From Planctomycetota bacterium (lineage in GTDB: Bacteria; Planctomycetota; Phycisphaerae; Sedimentisphaerales; Anaerobacaceae): DNA of 32,741 nt. Positions within the stretch are counted from its first letter, which is position 1, and every line of letters begins with the position of its first letter. The stretch is taken from NCBI GenBank assembly GCA_019456195.1, contig VRUK01000067.1:1-32741 (forward strand), written 5' to 3'. A program made the position numbers and the translations under genes. Below, in pieces: positions 8,259-16,435 of the stretch. Below the pieces are notes generated by a model. It searched no databases. It had not been told where the DNA came from and saw nothing but the letters and a program-made list of their open reading frames with translations.

Positions 8259-8714
8259 ATGTATGGTGAATCGATCATTGTGTTTATCGTATTTTCGAGT
8301 TTGGCAACAGTCGCAATAGTTATCGGCTTACTTGTCTATTTTGGCAAACGGCTCGAACACAAGCAGATATTGGCGGCCATTGAAAAAGGTGTTCCGCTCT
8401 CGGATTTAAAACCTCGTAAACCTGAACCGTCCGGCCCGGCGTGGATAAAGTATCTCACAGGTGGAATTGCAATCTTTTTCATCGGATTGGCATTTATGTC
8501 AGTAGGTCCGGGAATATTGGGCATGAGAAATGCGGGGCCGGGGGCGTTTGTGGCTTTTGTTCTCTGCGGTGTAGGCCTTGCATGGATGGTTCGCGGTCTG
8601 ATATGTCGAAAATACGAAAAGCAAAGCCAGCTTTCGGCTAACGGCAACACTGCCGAATATAAAAATCCGACCAGTACCTCTGCTCCTGAAGTCTCACAGC
8701 AGTCCGGTGAATAA
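8259..8714 (+). CDS. Small membrane protein, DUF6249-like
   Basis: A 151-aa protein with an N-terminal transmembrane segment (IIVFIVFSSLATVAIVIGLLV), then a short cytoplasmic stretch with KQILAAIEKGVPLSDL. Two further hydrophobic helices follow (YLTGGIAIFFIGLAFMSVG and GAFVAFVLCGVGLAWMVRG), then a polar tail rich in Ser, Thr and Gln. The 'H/Q-x-ILAAIEKGVP' segment after the first helix resembles the DUF6249 family, which is often encoded beside ECF sigma factors; this is recalled similarity, not a search result. AAAGGAAC precedes the start. It is the fourth gene of the rightward cluster, 45 bases after paralog 3. Its role is unknown. Confidence 0.7.
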   Translation: MYGESIIVFIVFSSLATVAIVIGLLVYFGKRLEHKQILAAIEKGVPLSDLKPRKPEPSGPAWIKYLTGGIAIFFIGLAFMSVGPGILGMRNAGPGAFVAFVLCGVGLAWMVRGLICRKYEKQSQLSANGNTAEYKNPTSTSAPEVSQQSGE

Positions 8715-8765
8715 TCTGGACTGACGGTCTGAGAGACTGTAAAATAAAAGGCGATAAAAGATATG

Positions 8766-8787
8766 GCTTGTATAATAATGTACAAGC
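8766..8787. promoter_or_regulatory. Operator-like inverted repeat overlapping a -10-like TATAAT
   Basis: GCTTGTA (8766-8772) and TACAAGC (8781-8787) form a perfect 7-bp inverted repeat with an 8-base spacer. A TATAAT (8771-8776) lies across its left half. The repeat sits 25 bases before the start of the GH43-like gene. This arrangement resembles a repressor operator covering a promoter, but no good -35 is visible at the usual distance. Confidence 0.4.
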
Positions 8788-8812
8788 TAAGTCTTTTTTG
8801 GAGGCCTTAACA

Positions 8813-9796
8813 ATGAAACGCGCAGCGATATTGCTGATTTCCATTCTTGCCTTTGGTATAAATGTCTATGGAAACGAAGAATCCGGTCCAGTTTTAGTGC
8901 CGCAAATTTTCGGCCAATGGTGGCAGGTGGCCGGCAGTCCGATGGAGCATGAATACGCCACAGAAAAGCAGCAGCCCGTCGATTTTGCTGTATGGCAGGC
9001 GGCTGACGGCACCTGGCAGCTATGGTCCTGCATTCGCAATACTACCGCAGGCGGCAGGGGAGGTGACACGCGATTTTTCTACCGGTGGGAAGGAAAGAAT
9101 CTGACGGATATCGACTGGAAACCGATGGGTATCGCTATGGAAGGTGACCCTTCCTTCGGTGAAGCGCCCGGCGGGCTGCAGGCGCCGCACGTAGTCAAAA
9201 TCGGCAAGACCTATCATATGTTCTACGGCGACTGGATGAATATCTGCCAGGCCACCAGTAAAGACGGCAAAATATTCAAGCGGCTGATTCGTGACAATGG
9301 CAGGACAGGAATGTTCAACGAAGGCGTTGGAGAACACGCCCGCGACCCGATGATATTGAAAGTCGGCGAGAGCTACCATTGCTACTACACGGCACACTCG
9401 ATGCGCTCTCCAGCCACAAATCATCGCGGTGTTAATTACTGCCGAACCTCTTCTGATTTGCGAAACTGGAGCCCCTCAAAAGTTGTCGCCGAAGGAAGCG
9501 CCTATGCCAAAGGTCCGTACTGTGCCGAATGTCCCTACGTTGTCTATATTCCCGAATCAAGGCAATACTTCCTTTTCAATACGCAAAGGTATGGTCGTCG
9601 CCAACATGCCACCGTATTTCGCTCGGCCGACCCGCTTAGTTTCGGCATAAACGACAATAGTCTCGAAGTTACGACTCTGCCCGTGGCAGCTCCGGAAATC
9701 ATCCTGCACAATGGACGGTACTATATTGCTTCTTTGATGCCGAGTTTGAAAGGTATTCAGATTGCCCGTTTGAAATGGGTGCAAAAATCCAATTGA
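8813..9796 (+). CDS. Exported glycoside-hydrolase-like five-bladed propeller protein (GH43/GH32/GH117-type fold)
   Basis: A 327-aa secreted protein. ATG 8813 is chosen because GGAGG is eight bases upstream and it opens directly into a signal peptide (KRAAILLISILAFGINVYG). A longer frame from 8768 lacks a binding site. The mature part shows beta-propeller repeats of the GH43-like superfamily: VDFAVWQAADGTWQLWSC, APHVVKIGKTYHMFYGD, HARDPMILKVGESYHCYYTAH and AAPEIILHNGRYYIAS. The RDP in the second blade-like repeat and Asp/Glu residues in others could be catalytic, but I cannot assign the full triad. It is convergent with a DUF4038 glycosidase-like gene, so the two may act on the same plant- or algal-type glycan. 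Substrate is unknown. Confidence 0.8.
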   Translation: MKRAAILLISILAFGINVYGNEESGPVLVPQIFGQWWQVAGSPMEHEYATEKQQPVDFAVWQAADGTWQLWSCIRNTTAGGRGGDTRFFYRWEGKNLTDIDWKPMGIAMEGDPSFGEAPGGLQAPHVVKIGKTYHMFYGDWMNICQATSKDGKIFKRLIRDNGRTGMFNEGVGEHARDPMILKVGESYHCYYTAHSMRSPATNHRGVNYCRTSSDLRNWSPSKVVAEGSAYAKGPYCAECPYVVYIPESRQYFLFNTQRYGRRQHATVFRSADPLSFGINDNSLEVTTLPVAAPEIILHNGRYYIASLMPSLKGIQIARLKWVQKSN

Positions 9797-9832
9797 GCAA
9801 CGATTGCTTATTCCGGCTTATTCGGTATTGGC

Positions 9833-11710
9833 TTATCGAGTATCTCTCAATGTAAGTTTCAAAGCCCAGTCGGTTTTGGACGTTGTCGATTTGTCCGGAA
9901 AATTCGGAAGGTTAATTCTGCCCGTCGAATCAGCACTCAAAACTCCTGCATCAATCCAGTTGCCGCTGCGCGGATTGAACCACAGCGCCTTGTATGTGCT
10001 TTGTGGTATTGCTCCTGTTAAGCTTGCTTTTGGGCAGTCTTTCTCAAAGTACAAAAGAAATAAATCCTTCCCGGAGGTCACCGCACAATATGCCCACCCG
10101 ATACACGATTTTTCCTCCCCCGTTCTGTTTGGCTTGAGCATGTCCACACTGGGAACAAGTTCCTGGTATCTGTTTCCCTCGGAAAGAATAAAGGTTCTTA
10201 AGTGACGCATCTGCTCGGCTGACCGCCATTTGATGACCTCCCAGACAGGAGTTGGTGAGGCGTCTTCAACCTCACCGCTCCACAGACCTCCCTGCCAGCC
10301 GCCCCCTCCGTATATATGTCCGCCAAGGCCCCCCGACAGCACGCTGCCGTACATCGCTGAGCGGCAATACAGAGCCGACTTGTCCGTCCCGCCCTCGGCA
10401 TCCAGCATCCCCGCGTAATAAGGCTCACCATTGATTCCCGGCACAGACGGCGAGGCATTGAAAATTTCCGTCAGATAGGGATACAAATCATGCGTTCGCC
10501 TGTTGCCTACCTGATGAAACGTTAGCCACTTTGCATTGTTCATATGACCGAAATTGCGAAGCGTCGAGGGATTTGAATTTGTACTCGCCAATGTCCCGAA
10601 CGGCGGATGCCCGTACTTCTCAATGACCTTGTTGGCCGCTTCGTTCCATTCCTCCGGCGGTATGGTGGCCCCCGTCCAATCAAGATGAATTGGACTGAAC
10701 AGGCAGATGTTCGCCTGGTACCGGCTCCATATATACTTAATATAACGCGTGTACGAGCCGGGCCACTCATAGTACTTCTTCCAGGCCTGCCCAATGTCAC
10801 GCCGCGAAACCTCGATAAACGGGACAAATCCCTGCGAATTCAAATAGTCAATCTTCTTATCGAGGTTTCGATAATACGCCGGATTGATCCGCTCGACGTC
10901 CGGGAAATATTTCTCATACCCGGGCACCTTACCGGGAAACAAAAACGCCCTGTTCCCATCCTCATCGTGCATGTCCTTGGCACTTTCTGTCCCCGCCTGC
11001 TTCCATGCTGAACGCAGCACTGTCCCGTCGGCCATCTTCAGACTTGCCGGCTTGTCGTCGTTGGCCCAGTTCCCAAGCGCCGCAATCATCGCGATACAGT
11101 TGAATCCCTGCTTTTTGCGATACCTCAGGTAATCTTTAATACCCGCACCCGGACCGATAGGCCGCTCCTTATCATCGTCGTACCAGCGATACCGAAAAGT
11201 CCCGACCGGCCACCACGTATCACCTGTCAAAAAGAAAGGCGTTCCGTCCGCCCATTCAAACGCATGTCCGTTTGCGGATGCCTTGACCATCCCCCTTCGA
11301 CACGGATTTTTCTCCTTCTGGACCTCGGACCATTCGACAGCTTCGAAGCTCCCCCTTTTGCTGTTAAGCCTCTTATCTCTCTGGTTCGACCCGCTCCGCC
11401 ACCTCCATGTCCCTGCTGCACTCGCCAGAACGCGCACCCGAAATACATTATCACCATCCCAGAATCCGTAGCATCTCTTCTCGAATCCAGGCCCTTTCAA
11501 ATCAACCCAGACCTCGACTTCCTTATAAGGATTTTCGTACGACTTATCGGCATGCAGGGTAATCTCCACTTTCTCCCACACATGAATCTCATCTGCAAAG
11601 CATGTATTAAAAGTCACCAATAAAAAGACCGCGGCCGTAAACAAAGTCATTACCCATGCTTTCCTGGTTGAGCTGCCTGAAATGCCGTTATTATATCTAT
11701 AATAATCCAT
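9833..11710 (-). CDS. Exported DUF5060/DUF4038 protein, apiosidase-like TIM-barrel glycosidase
   Basis: A 625-aa protein with a leading hydrophobic export signal (about residues 18-39, WVMTLFTAAVFLLVTF...CFA) after a polar N-terminal extension. Residues about 41-125 match a DUF5060-type beta-sandwich (WEKVEITLHADKSYENPY, GFWDGDNVFRVRV, GTWRWRSGSN). Residues about 150-500 match the DUF4038 apiosidase-like barrel (HAFEWADGTPFFLTGDTWWP, YRKKQGFNCIAMI, INGEPYYAG, SGGLGGHIYGGGGWQGG). A C-terminal beta domain follows (FLLYFEKDCP, KALWFNPRSGNW). Glu in NGEPYY and the acidic residues of the barrel are candidate catalytic groups. The start has GGAGG nine bases upstream. It ends 37 bases from the convergent GH43-like gene. 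A role in removing side-chain sugars from complex polysaccharide is inferred from the family. Confidence 0.85.
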   Translation of the reverse strand: MDYYRYNNGISGSSTRKAWVMTLFTAAVFLLVTFNTCFADEIHVWEKVEITLHADKSYENPYKEVEVWVDLKGPGFEKRCYGFWDGDNVFRVRVLASAAGTWRWRSGSNQRDKRLNSKRGSFEAVEWSEVQKEKNPCRRGMVKASANGHAFEWADGTPFFLTGDTWWPVGTFRYRWYDDDKERPIGPGAGIKDYLRYRKKQGFNCIAMIAALGNWANDDKPASLKMADGTVLRSAWKQAGTESAKDMHDEDGNRAFLFPGKVPGYEKYFPDVERINPAYYRNLDKKIDYLNSQGFVPFIEVSRRDIGQAWKKYYEWPGSYTRYIKYIWSRYQANICLFSPIHLDWTGATIPPEEWNEAANKVIEKYGHPPFGTLASTNSNPSTLRNFGHMNNAKWLTFHQVGNRRTHDLYPYLTEIFNASPSVPGINGEPYYAGMLDAEGGTDKSALYCRSAMYGSVLSGGLGGHIYGGGGWQGGLWSGEVEDASPTPVWEVIKWRSAEQMRHLRTFILSEGNRYQELVPSVDMLKPNRTGEEKSCIGWAYCAVTSGKDLFLLYFEKDCPKASLTGAIPQSTYKALWFNPRSGNWIDAGVLSADSTGRINLPNFPDKSTTSKTDWALKLTLRDTR

Positions 11711-11862
11711 TGCTCTTTACCTCCATATCCTTTCCAAGCTGAATACCCCCTTACTGCTTTCGCGCTTGCCGTAATAATAACATACTTGAATAAATAATCA
11801 ATTCGATAGCGAGGGCGATATTTAAATTTGCCCGAATCTACCAAACAAGCTACAATCTCGAT

Positions 11863-12936
11863 GTGATTAAAAGAAGAAAGACAAAGACCGTCAAAGTCGG
11901 GACCGTAAAAATCGGCTCCTCTGCCCCTGTTGTCATCCAGTCGATGACCAAGGTGCCGACTACTGATATTGCCCGCTGCGTAAGGCAGGTCAATCAGCTT
12001 GTCCAGGCCGGCTGCCGATTAGTCAGAATCGCCGTGCCCAGAAGGGCCGACACCGCCGCTTTTGCAAAAATTGTTCAAAAAGTGGATGTTCCTCTAATCG
12101 CCGACGTACACTTCAGCCCGGACAGGGCCATCGAAGCGATAGAAGCCGGGGCCGCCAAAATAAGGCTGAATCCCGGCAATATAAAAAATCGAAAAGATAT
12201 CCTGCGAATAATAGATGCCGCCAAAATGAACAAAGTTGCCATACGCGCAGGTGTTAACGAAGCAAGTATCGATTCGAGAAACTCAATTCAGGTGACTCAT
12301 CGGGCTTCGAGCTTCGGGAATCGGGTATCGAAGATGTTGAGGGAAATGAAAAAATATATTCGGCTCTTTGAAAGTCGCAGCTTTTCCCAACTGGTGCTAA
12401 GCGCAAAAAGCAGTGACACCTTGAGAACGATAGAAATTAACCGCAAACTTGCCGAAACTTTCCCCTATCCAATTCACCTTGGTCTAACTCATGCAGGTCT
12501 GCCCGAAGATGCCCAAATACCGTCAGCCGTTACTCTGGGTGCTCTCCTTGCCGAAGGTATTGGCGATACTCTCAGAGTTAGTATTGCCGGCAACCCGGTC
12601 GAAGAAACAAAAATTGCAAAACAGATTCTAATCTCACTTGGCCTTTATCCCCGCTTGGGCCCGGAGTTGATAGTCTGCCCGACTTGCGGCCGGGTGGAAA
12701 TTAATGTAATCAAGCTGGCCCGCCTCGTTGAAAAAGCCATAAGCGATATTGATAAACCGTTGCGTATTGCTGTGATGGGCTGCATCGTTAACGGCCCGGG
12801 TGAAGCCGCCGACGCCGATATCGCCCTCTGTGCCGCAAAGAACAAAGCTTACATCTATTGCAAAGGCCGAAGGGTCTCAGTGGTCCCCGAATCCAAAGCC
12901 GTCCCGGCATTGTTGAAAGAGCTGCAAAAAATATAA
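11863..12936 (+). CDS. ispG: 4-hydroxy-3-methylbut-2-en-1-yl diphosphate synthase (IspG/GcpE)
   Basis: A 357-aa enzyme of the MEP isoprenoid pathway that reductively converts MEcPP to HMBPP with a [4Fe-4S] cluster. The sequence shows the N-terminal RRKTKTVKVGTVKIGSSAPVVIQSMT, the TIM-barrel core (ADVHFSPDRAIEA, KIRLNPGNI, AIRAGVNEAS, HLGLTHAG) and the iron-sulfur ligands C272 and C275 (CPTCGR) and C307 (MGCIVNGPGEA). Length fits the short bacterial form, close to the E. coli protein, without the plant-type insert. The start is probably GTG, since it begins exactly at the conserved N-terminus; no clear Shine-Dalgarno is visible. The gene is divergent from the DUF4038 gene and is followed after 4 bases by a membrane-protein gene, probably in the same transcript. 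Confidence 0.96.
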   Translation: MIKRRKTKTVKVGTVKIGSSAPVVIQSMTKVPTTDIARCVRQVNQLVQAGCRLVRIAVPRRADTAAFAKIVQKVDVPLIADVHFSPDRAIEAIEAGAAKIRLNPGNIKNRKDILRIIDAAKMNKVAIRAGVNEASIDSRNSIQVTHRASSFGNRVSKMLREMKKYIRLFESRSFSQLVLSAKSSDTLRTIEINRKLAETFPYPIHLGLTHAGLPEDAQIPSAVTLGALLAEGIGDTLRVSIAGNPVEETKIAKQILISLGLYPRLGPELIVCPTCGRVEINVIKLARLVEKAISDIDKPLRIAVMGCIVNGPGEAADADIALCAAKNKAYIYCKGRRVSVVPESKAVPALLKELQKI

Positions 12937-12940
12937 CACT

Positions 12941-13672
12941 ATGTGTATATCCGACGAACAACAAGTTTGCCTATTTATCACAGGGCCTTTGAAAGCAACA
13001 ATCGAAGTATTTTGTATCGTTGTCATTTTCAGTATAGCCTTTGCATATATAGAAGCCGCAGTGGTTGTTTATTTGCGGGAAATCTTTCACCCCGGCGGCT
13101 TTACCTTTCCGCTGACTACGTTCGGCCTCGATCCACGCTGGAAACGACTTCTCCTGACCGAAATTGGCAGGGAAGCCGCGACGTTAGTCTTAATTTTCAC
13201 TGGCTCCTGGCTCTTCGGTAAAAACCGCCGACAGCGTTTCGCTTATTTTATGACCATATTCGCAGTTTGGGACATCTTCTATTACGTCTGGCTCAAAGTC
13301 CTCCTCGACTGGCCTTCTTCGATTATGGACTGGGACATACTTTTTTTAATACCAGACACATGGGCCTCTGCCGTCCTTTACCCCGTTCTTGTCTCAATCA
13401 CAATGCTCATATTTGCCGCAGTTATACTCTATAGAGATGCTCACGGCAGAACCATCAAAGTAACTCGGTCCGGTTGGCTGGTCTTTATAATTGCAGGGAT
13501 TATTGTAGTGGTCTCTTTCTGCACCCCCGGCTCACACGTCACACAGCCCGACTTCGAATCATACTTCTATTGGCCGTTGTTCGCCGCCGGGCTTGTATTG
13601 GCTGTTGGGATGTTTATTAAATGTCTTTTGAAATCTAAACCGGGACAACAGGAAAAGATTTCAACTATATAG
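12941..13672 (+). CDS. Integral membrane protein of unknown function
   Basis: A 243-aa protein with about six hydrophobic helices: IEVFCIVVIFSIAFAYIEAA, EAATLVLIFTGSWLF, FAYFMTIFAVWDIFYYVW, SAVLYPVLVSITMLIFAAVI, WLVFIIAGIIVVVSFC and WPLFAAGLVLAVGMFIKCL. Conserved-looking polar residues within helices include AYIEAA, WDIFYY and DWPSS. The gene starts four bases after the ispG stop, so it is probably translated from the ispG message, but no isoprenoid link is visible in the sequence. I do not recognise the family. The neighbouring gene on the right is convergent. Confidence 0.75.
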   Translation: MCISDEQQVCLFITGPLKATIEVFCIVVIFSIAFAYIEAAVVVYLREIFHPGGFTFPLTTFGLDPRWKRLLLTEIGREAATLVLIFTGSWLFGKNRRQRFAYFMTIFAVWDIFYYVWLKVLLDWPSSIMDWDILFLIPDTWASAVLYPVLVSITMLIFAAVILYRDAHGRTIKVTRSGWLVFIIAGIIVVVSFCTPGSHVTQPDFESYFYWPLFAAGLVLAVGMFIKCLLKSKPGQQEKISTI

Positions 13673-13700
13673 CTCAAACGCTTCTGCTCTTGTGCACTTC

Positions 13701-14816
13701 TTAGTTTCTGTTGCCCCCTGATGTATGTGTTGCGGCCGGCTTTCTCTGTGGTCTTCGTCGATTGTTTCTGCCGGTCTCCTGCACAAAGCCCTCGAACTTA
13801 CCGAAAATCATCTTACCCGCCGAAGTCTGAAGCGAGCTGGTTATGCTGATAAGCAAATCCCGACCAATCTTGTTGCGGGCGCCTTCGACGACTACCATTG
13901 TCCCATCGTCAAGATAACCGATACCCTGCTCGACCTCTTCTCCGGCCTTTATTATCTTGACCTCCATCGTCTCGCCGGGCAAAGCAATAACTTTCAGCGA
14001 ATTCGCCAGATCGTTGATATTCACCACGTCAACCTCACGAACTTGTGCAACCTTGCTGAGGTTATAGTCTGTTGTTGACAATCGTCCGTTACATGCCTTT
14101 GTAAACATCACCAGCTTCTGATCGACCCCCTTGACCTGCTCGACCTCGTCGTACATAGTATCATCAATCTCTACCTCAATAGCGGAATTTGACTGCATCT
14201 GATTGAGTATATCAAGACCGCGTCTGCCACGGTTGCGTTTGAGCTTGTCGGCCGAATCCGCTACAAGCTGCAGCTCATTGAGCACAAAACGTGGAACAAC
14301 CACTGGAGCATCGAACAGCTTACTCTGACACAAATCAGCAATCCGCCCGTCAATAATTGCCGACGTATCCAAAATCAAAGGCCTTGCCCCCTTCGTATGC
14401 TTGGCAAATTCTACATAAGGTATCACAAAACGCACGTCATCCTTGGTCCGCATCACGGTGCTGACCGTTAGAAAGCATATGCATATACCTAACATAAATT
14501 TGATGGATAAAAGCGCCTCCGGGATCAGGTTGATATTATACGAACCGGCAATCATGTCTATCGGGTAGGCTAATACCCCGCTGATAATTATTCCTACTAT
14601 CAGGCCGAAGAAAACCCCGGCCAGGGCACTGAGATTCTTTTTCGGAGTAAGATAGTCAAGGAGAAAAACGAACACTGCCATCCCTGCACCGCTGATGACT
14701 ACCACCCACCAACTGAGTGAATTGCCAGAATCTGCAATATCCTTATCACTTGCGCTCACGAACAGGATAGCCATAATGACGATAATGAAAATACTTCTGA
14801 AAACCCAGAGTAACAT
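13701..14816 (-). CDS. PIN and TRAM domain membrane protein, YacL family
   Basis: A 371-aa protein. About four N-terminal transmembrane helices (residues 7-22, 36-54, 64-85 and 104-122) anchor a PIN nuclease-like domain (about 146-270). Its acidic residues are visible: D150 in LILDTSAIIDGR, E181 in VLNELQ, D232 in VDQKL and D250 in STTDYN. A TRAM-type nucleic-acid-binding domain follows (about 283-345, EVKIIKAGEEVEQGIGYLDDGTMVVVE) with a basic tail (RNNRRRPQRKP). This is the order of Bacillus YacL-type proteins, whose RNA target is not well defined. GGGAGG lies nine bases upstream of ATG. The gene stands alone between a convergent membrane-protein gene and a 400-base spacer. Confidence 0.9.
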   Translation of the reverse strand: MLLWVFRSIFIIVIMAILFVSASDKDIADSGNSLSWWVVVISGAGMAVFVFLLDYLTPKKNLSALAGVFFGLIVGIIISGVLAYPIDMIAGSYNINLIPEALLSIKFMLGICICFLTVSTVMRTKDDVRFVIPYVEFAKHTKGARPLILDTSAIIDGRIADLCQSKLFDAPVVVPRFVLNELQLVADSADKLKRNRGRRGLDILNQMQSNSAIEVEIDDTMYDEVEQVKGVDQKLVMFTKACNGRLSTTDYNLSKVAQVREVDVVNINDLANSLKVIALPGETMEVKIIKAGEEVEQGIGYLDDGTMVVVEGARNKIGRDLLISITSSLQTSAGKMIFGKFEGFVQETGRNNRRRPQRKPAATHTSGGNRN

Positions 14817-15216
14817 AGTTATGAACCTCCCAATTATGATATAATATTATTATTATAAATCTTCCTTATTATAGCATTTTCGCAAACCTTTATCAATAAT
14901 TACATTACGTTCAAGTATAATTTATTTAGAAGCAGTTTTGAAACCGCTTATATGCTTTCTGAATAAATCGCTAAAAAGCCCCGTCCTATCCTGGAAACTA
15001 TAGTCGCCCGTATTACATCCACCTATCGACTATACATCTGTGCTACTTTCTTCCTATTGCCCAAAAAAACCAAATTGCTCCCCCAAAACGATGAATTGTC
15101 AATGCCGTCGAAGTCGCAGGACTCGCCCCTGCCTGTGCCCGCTAAGGCGGATAGCGGGATCCGCTTTCTGTCGGCGGAATCGATTGTTTTGCACTTTCTT
15201 CCCGCAGCAAACCTCT
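14817..15216. other. Intergenic region with hairpin repeat
   Basis: These 400 bases separate two minus-strand genes. The right half of the YacL promoter region is AT-rich (about 14830-14940, with runs of ATA/TTA). The GC-rich hairpin repeat is listed separately. Open frames on the plus strand at 15040-15287 run into the signal-peptidase gene antisense and look spurious. No RNA gene is recognised. Confidence 0.45.
15138..15177. repeat. GC-rich nested inverted repeat, REP-like
   Basis: CCCGCTA (15138-15144) pairs with TAGCGGG (15152-15158) around AGGCGGA. CCGC (15161-15164) pairs with GCGG (15174-15177). An overlapping alternative stem, GCGGAT with ATCCGC, also exists. This compact GC-rich double hairpin stands out from AT-rich surroundings downstream of the signal-peptidase stop codon. 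It resembles a dispersed palindromic repeat, but no second copy is present in this window, so the class is a guess. It could also act as an mRNA 3' end, though it lacks a T-run. Confidence 0.4.
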
Positions 15217-16164
15217 TTAATTTTTTATTCTTCCGAATCGTGACCAGTCTTGTACCGGCCAGTAGAGATAATCAGCTCTGCCTATGACTGTCGCCAAGGG
15301 AATCGGCCCGAATTGCCTGCTGTCATAAGAGAGGTTGCGATTGTCGCCAAGAACGAAGCAATGATGTTCTGGGACTGTTATTTTTGCGAAATTAGATGAT
15401 GCCTGGCTATGAGGCGGCCCGGCTAAGAAGATTTTGTATTGAGCATCACAATTGGTCTCTTCAAAAACGTCTCCCTCTAACGGCTCACCGCTGACTTCGA
15501 CCTTTATATTATCCAGAGTTGATTGAGGAAGCTTCTGCCGCTGGAGTTGTTCATCATTAACATAGAGTTGGCCGTCTTTGATTTCAAACGTATCTGCGGC
15601 AACTGCTACTACTCTCTTAATGAAGTTTTGTCTCCTGTCTTCAGGATTAAGAAAGACTATAAGGTCGCCTCTTTTGGGATCGTTGTGTCTGTAGGCAAGT
15701 TTGTTTGCGAGAAGTCTGTCGTTCGGCACTATTGTTGGATAATTGGATGCCGTCGGAACTCTGAATGCCTCAAGAAGAGTCATCCTGATATTAAAAGCAA
15801 TTTGTGTTGAACCGCCCGTGCCCATCAAAACCATAAGTACATACACATACCACCGGTTATAATCTTTAAGCGTATAACTGGCTGACGTGTGCTTTGCCGT
15901 GTGCCATGAATCGATAATCGCGGCCAGCCATACCACGAGGGAGATTAACAAAGATAGGATTATTACCATGATCCGTACCGAGGATGGGCCGACCGACAAT
16001 GCCCCGAAAAACATCGGAATGAATATACAAACAAGAAAGGTAAATATAAGGCCTTTAACGAATCTTCCACAATATATGTGTCCAAGCCCGGCCATAATCC
16101 ATGAAAGTACCACGGCCAGCCACGGCAGCCTTCTGTGTTTAATGTTTACTGTTTCTTCTATCAT
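15217..16164 (-). CDS. Signal peptidase I (S26 family) with multi-helix N-terminal membrane domain
   Basis: A 315-aa membrane protease that would remove signal peptides from exported proteins. Residues 1-125 carry three or four hydrophobic helices, beginning with AVVLSWIMAGLGHIYCGRFVKG, which resembles the small TM2-like domain fused to some signal peptidases. The catalytic domain follows: nucleophile S140 in TASNYPTIVPND, general base K183 in FIKRVVAV, and box E GDNRNLSYDSRQFGPI (273-288). The residue after the serine is Asn where Met is usual. AAGGAG lies seven bases upstream of ATG. It is the last gene of an operon with an ECF sigma factor and an 84-aa membrane protein, 16 bases after the latter. 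Activity is likely from the intact Ser/Lys dyad; specificity may be altered. Confidence 0.9.
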   Translation of the reverse strand: MIEETVNIKHRRLPWLAVVLSWIMAGLGHIYCGRFVKGLIFTFLVCIFIPMFFGALSVGPSSVRIMVIILSLLISLVVWLAAIIDSWHTAKHTSASYTLKDYNRWYVYVLMVLMGTGGSTQIAFNIRMTLLEAFRVPTASNYPTIVPNDRLLANKLAYRHNDPKRGDLIVFLNPEDRRQNFIKRVVAVAADTFEIKDGQLYVNDEQLQRQKLPQSTLDNIKVEVSGEPLEGDVFEETNCDAQYKIFLAGPPHSQASSNFAKITVPEHHCFVLGDNRNLSYDSRQFGPIPLATVIGRADYLYWPVQDWSRFGRIKN

Positions 16165-16180
16165 TTTATATCTCCTTTAT

Positions 16181-16435
16181 TCAGCACGCCAAAAAGTTGT
16201 AAACCACAAACATAATCCTGGCAAGACCGGCCACGACACCTGCCGTAACCACCCCTGCTTTTACAAACCGATGTGCCGATATCAGCTCAATCATTCGCTG
16301 CACGTCGAACAGCGGTCTCCCCTTGTCACGTTCATATTGGTATATCTGATTCATCACCTCATCTGCGAAGTATTCCCGAAGGTCTATTTGACTTTTACGT
16401 TCTTTCCACGCGTCGTATATCTCTTCACTTTTCAT
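16181..16435 (-). CDS. Small membrane protein between ECF sigma factor and signal peptidase
   Basis: An 84-aa protein whose ATG lies inside the last codons of the sigma-factor gene (11-base overlap). This is a strong sign of translational coupling, because the sigma gene's own AAAGAG acts as a possible binding site. The N-terminal 50 residues are charged (EEIYDAWKERKSQIDLREYFADEVMNQI) and the C-terminal part contains one hydrophobic helix (FVKAGVVTAGVVAGLARIMFVVYNFL). It has no zinc-finger motif. Its layout, a cytoplasmic domain plus a C-terminal anchor after an ECF sigma gene, parallels the 4000-4428 gene and suggests a minimal anti-sigma or membrane adaptor. I do not recognise a family. Confidence 0.7.
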   Translation of the reverse strand: MKSEEIYDAWKERKSQIDLREYFADEVMNQIYQYERDKGRPLFDVQRMIELISAHRFVKAGVVTAGVVAGLARIMFVVYNFLAC

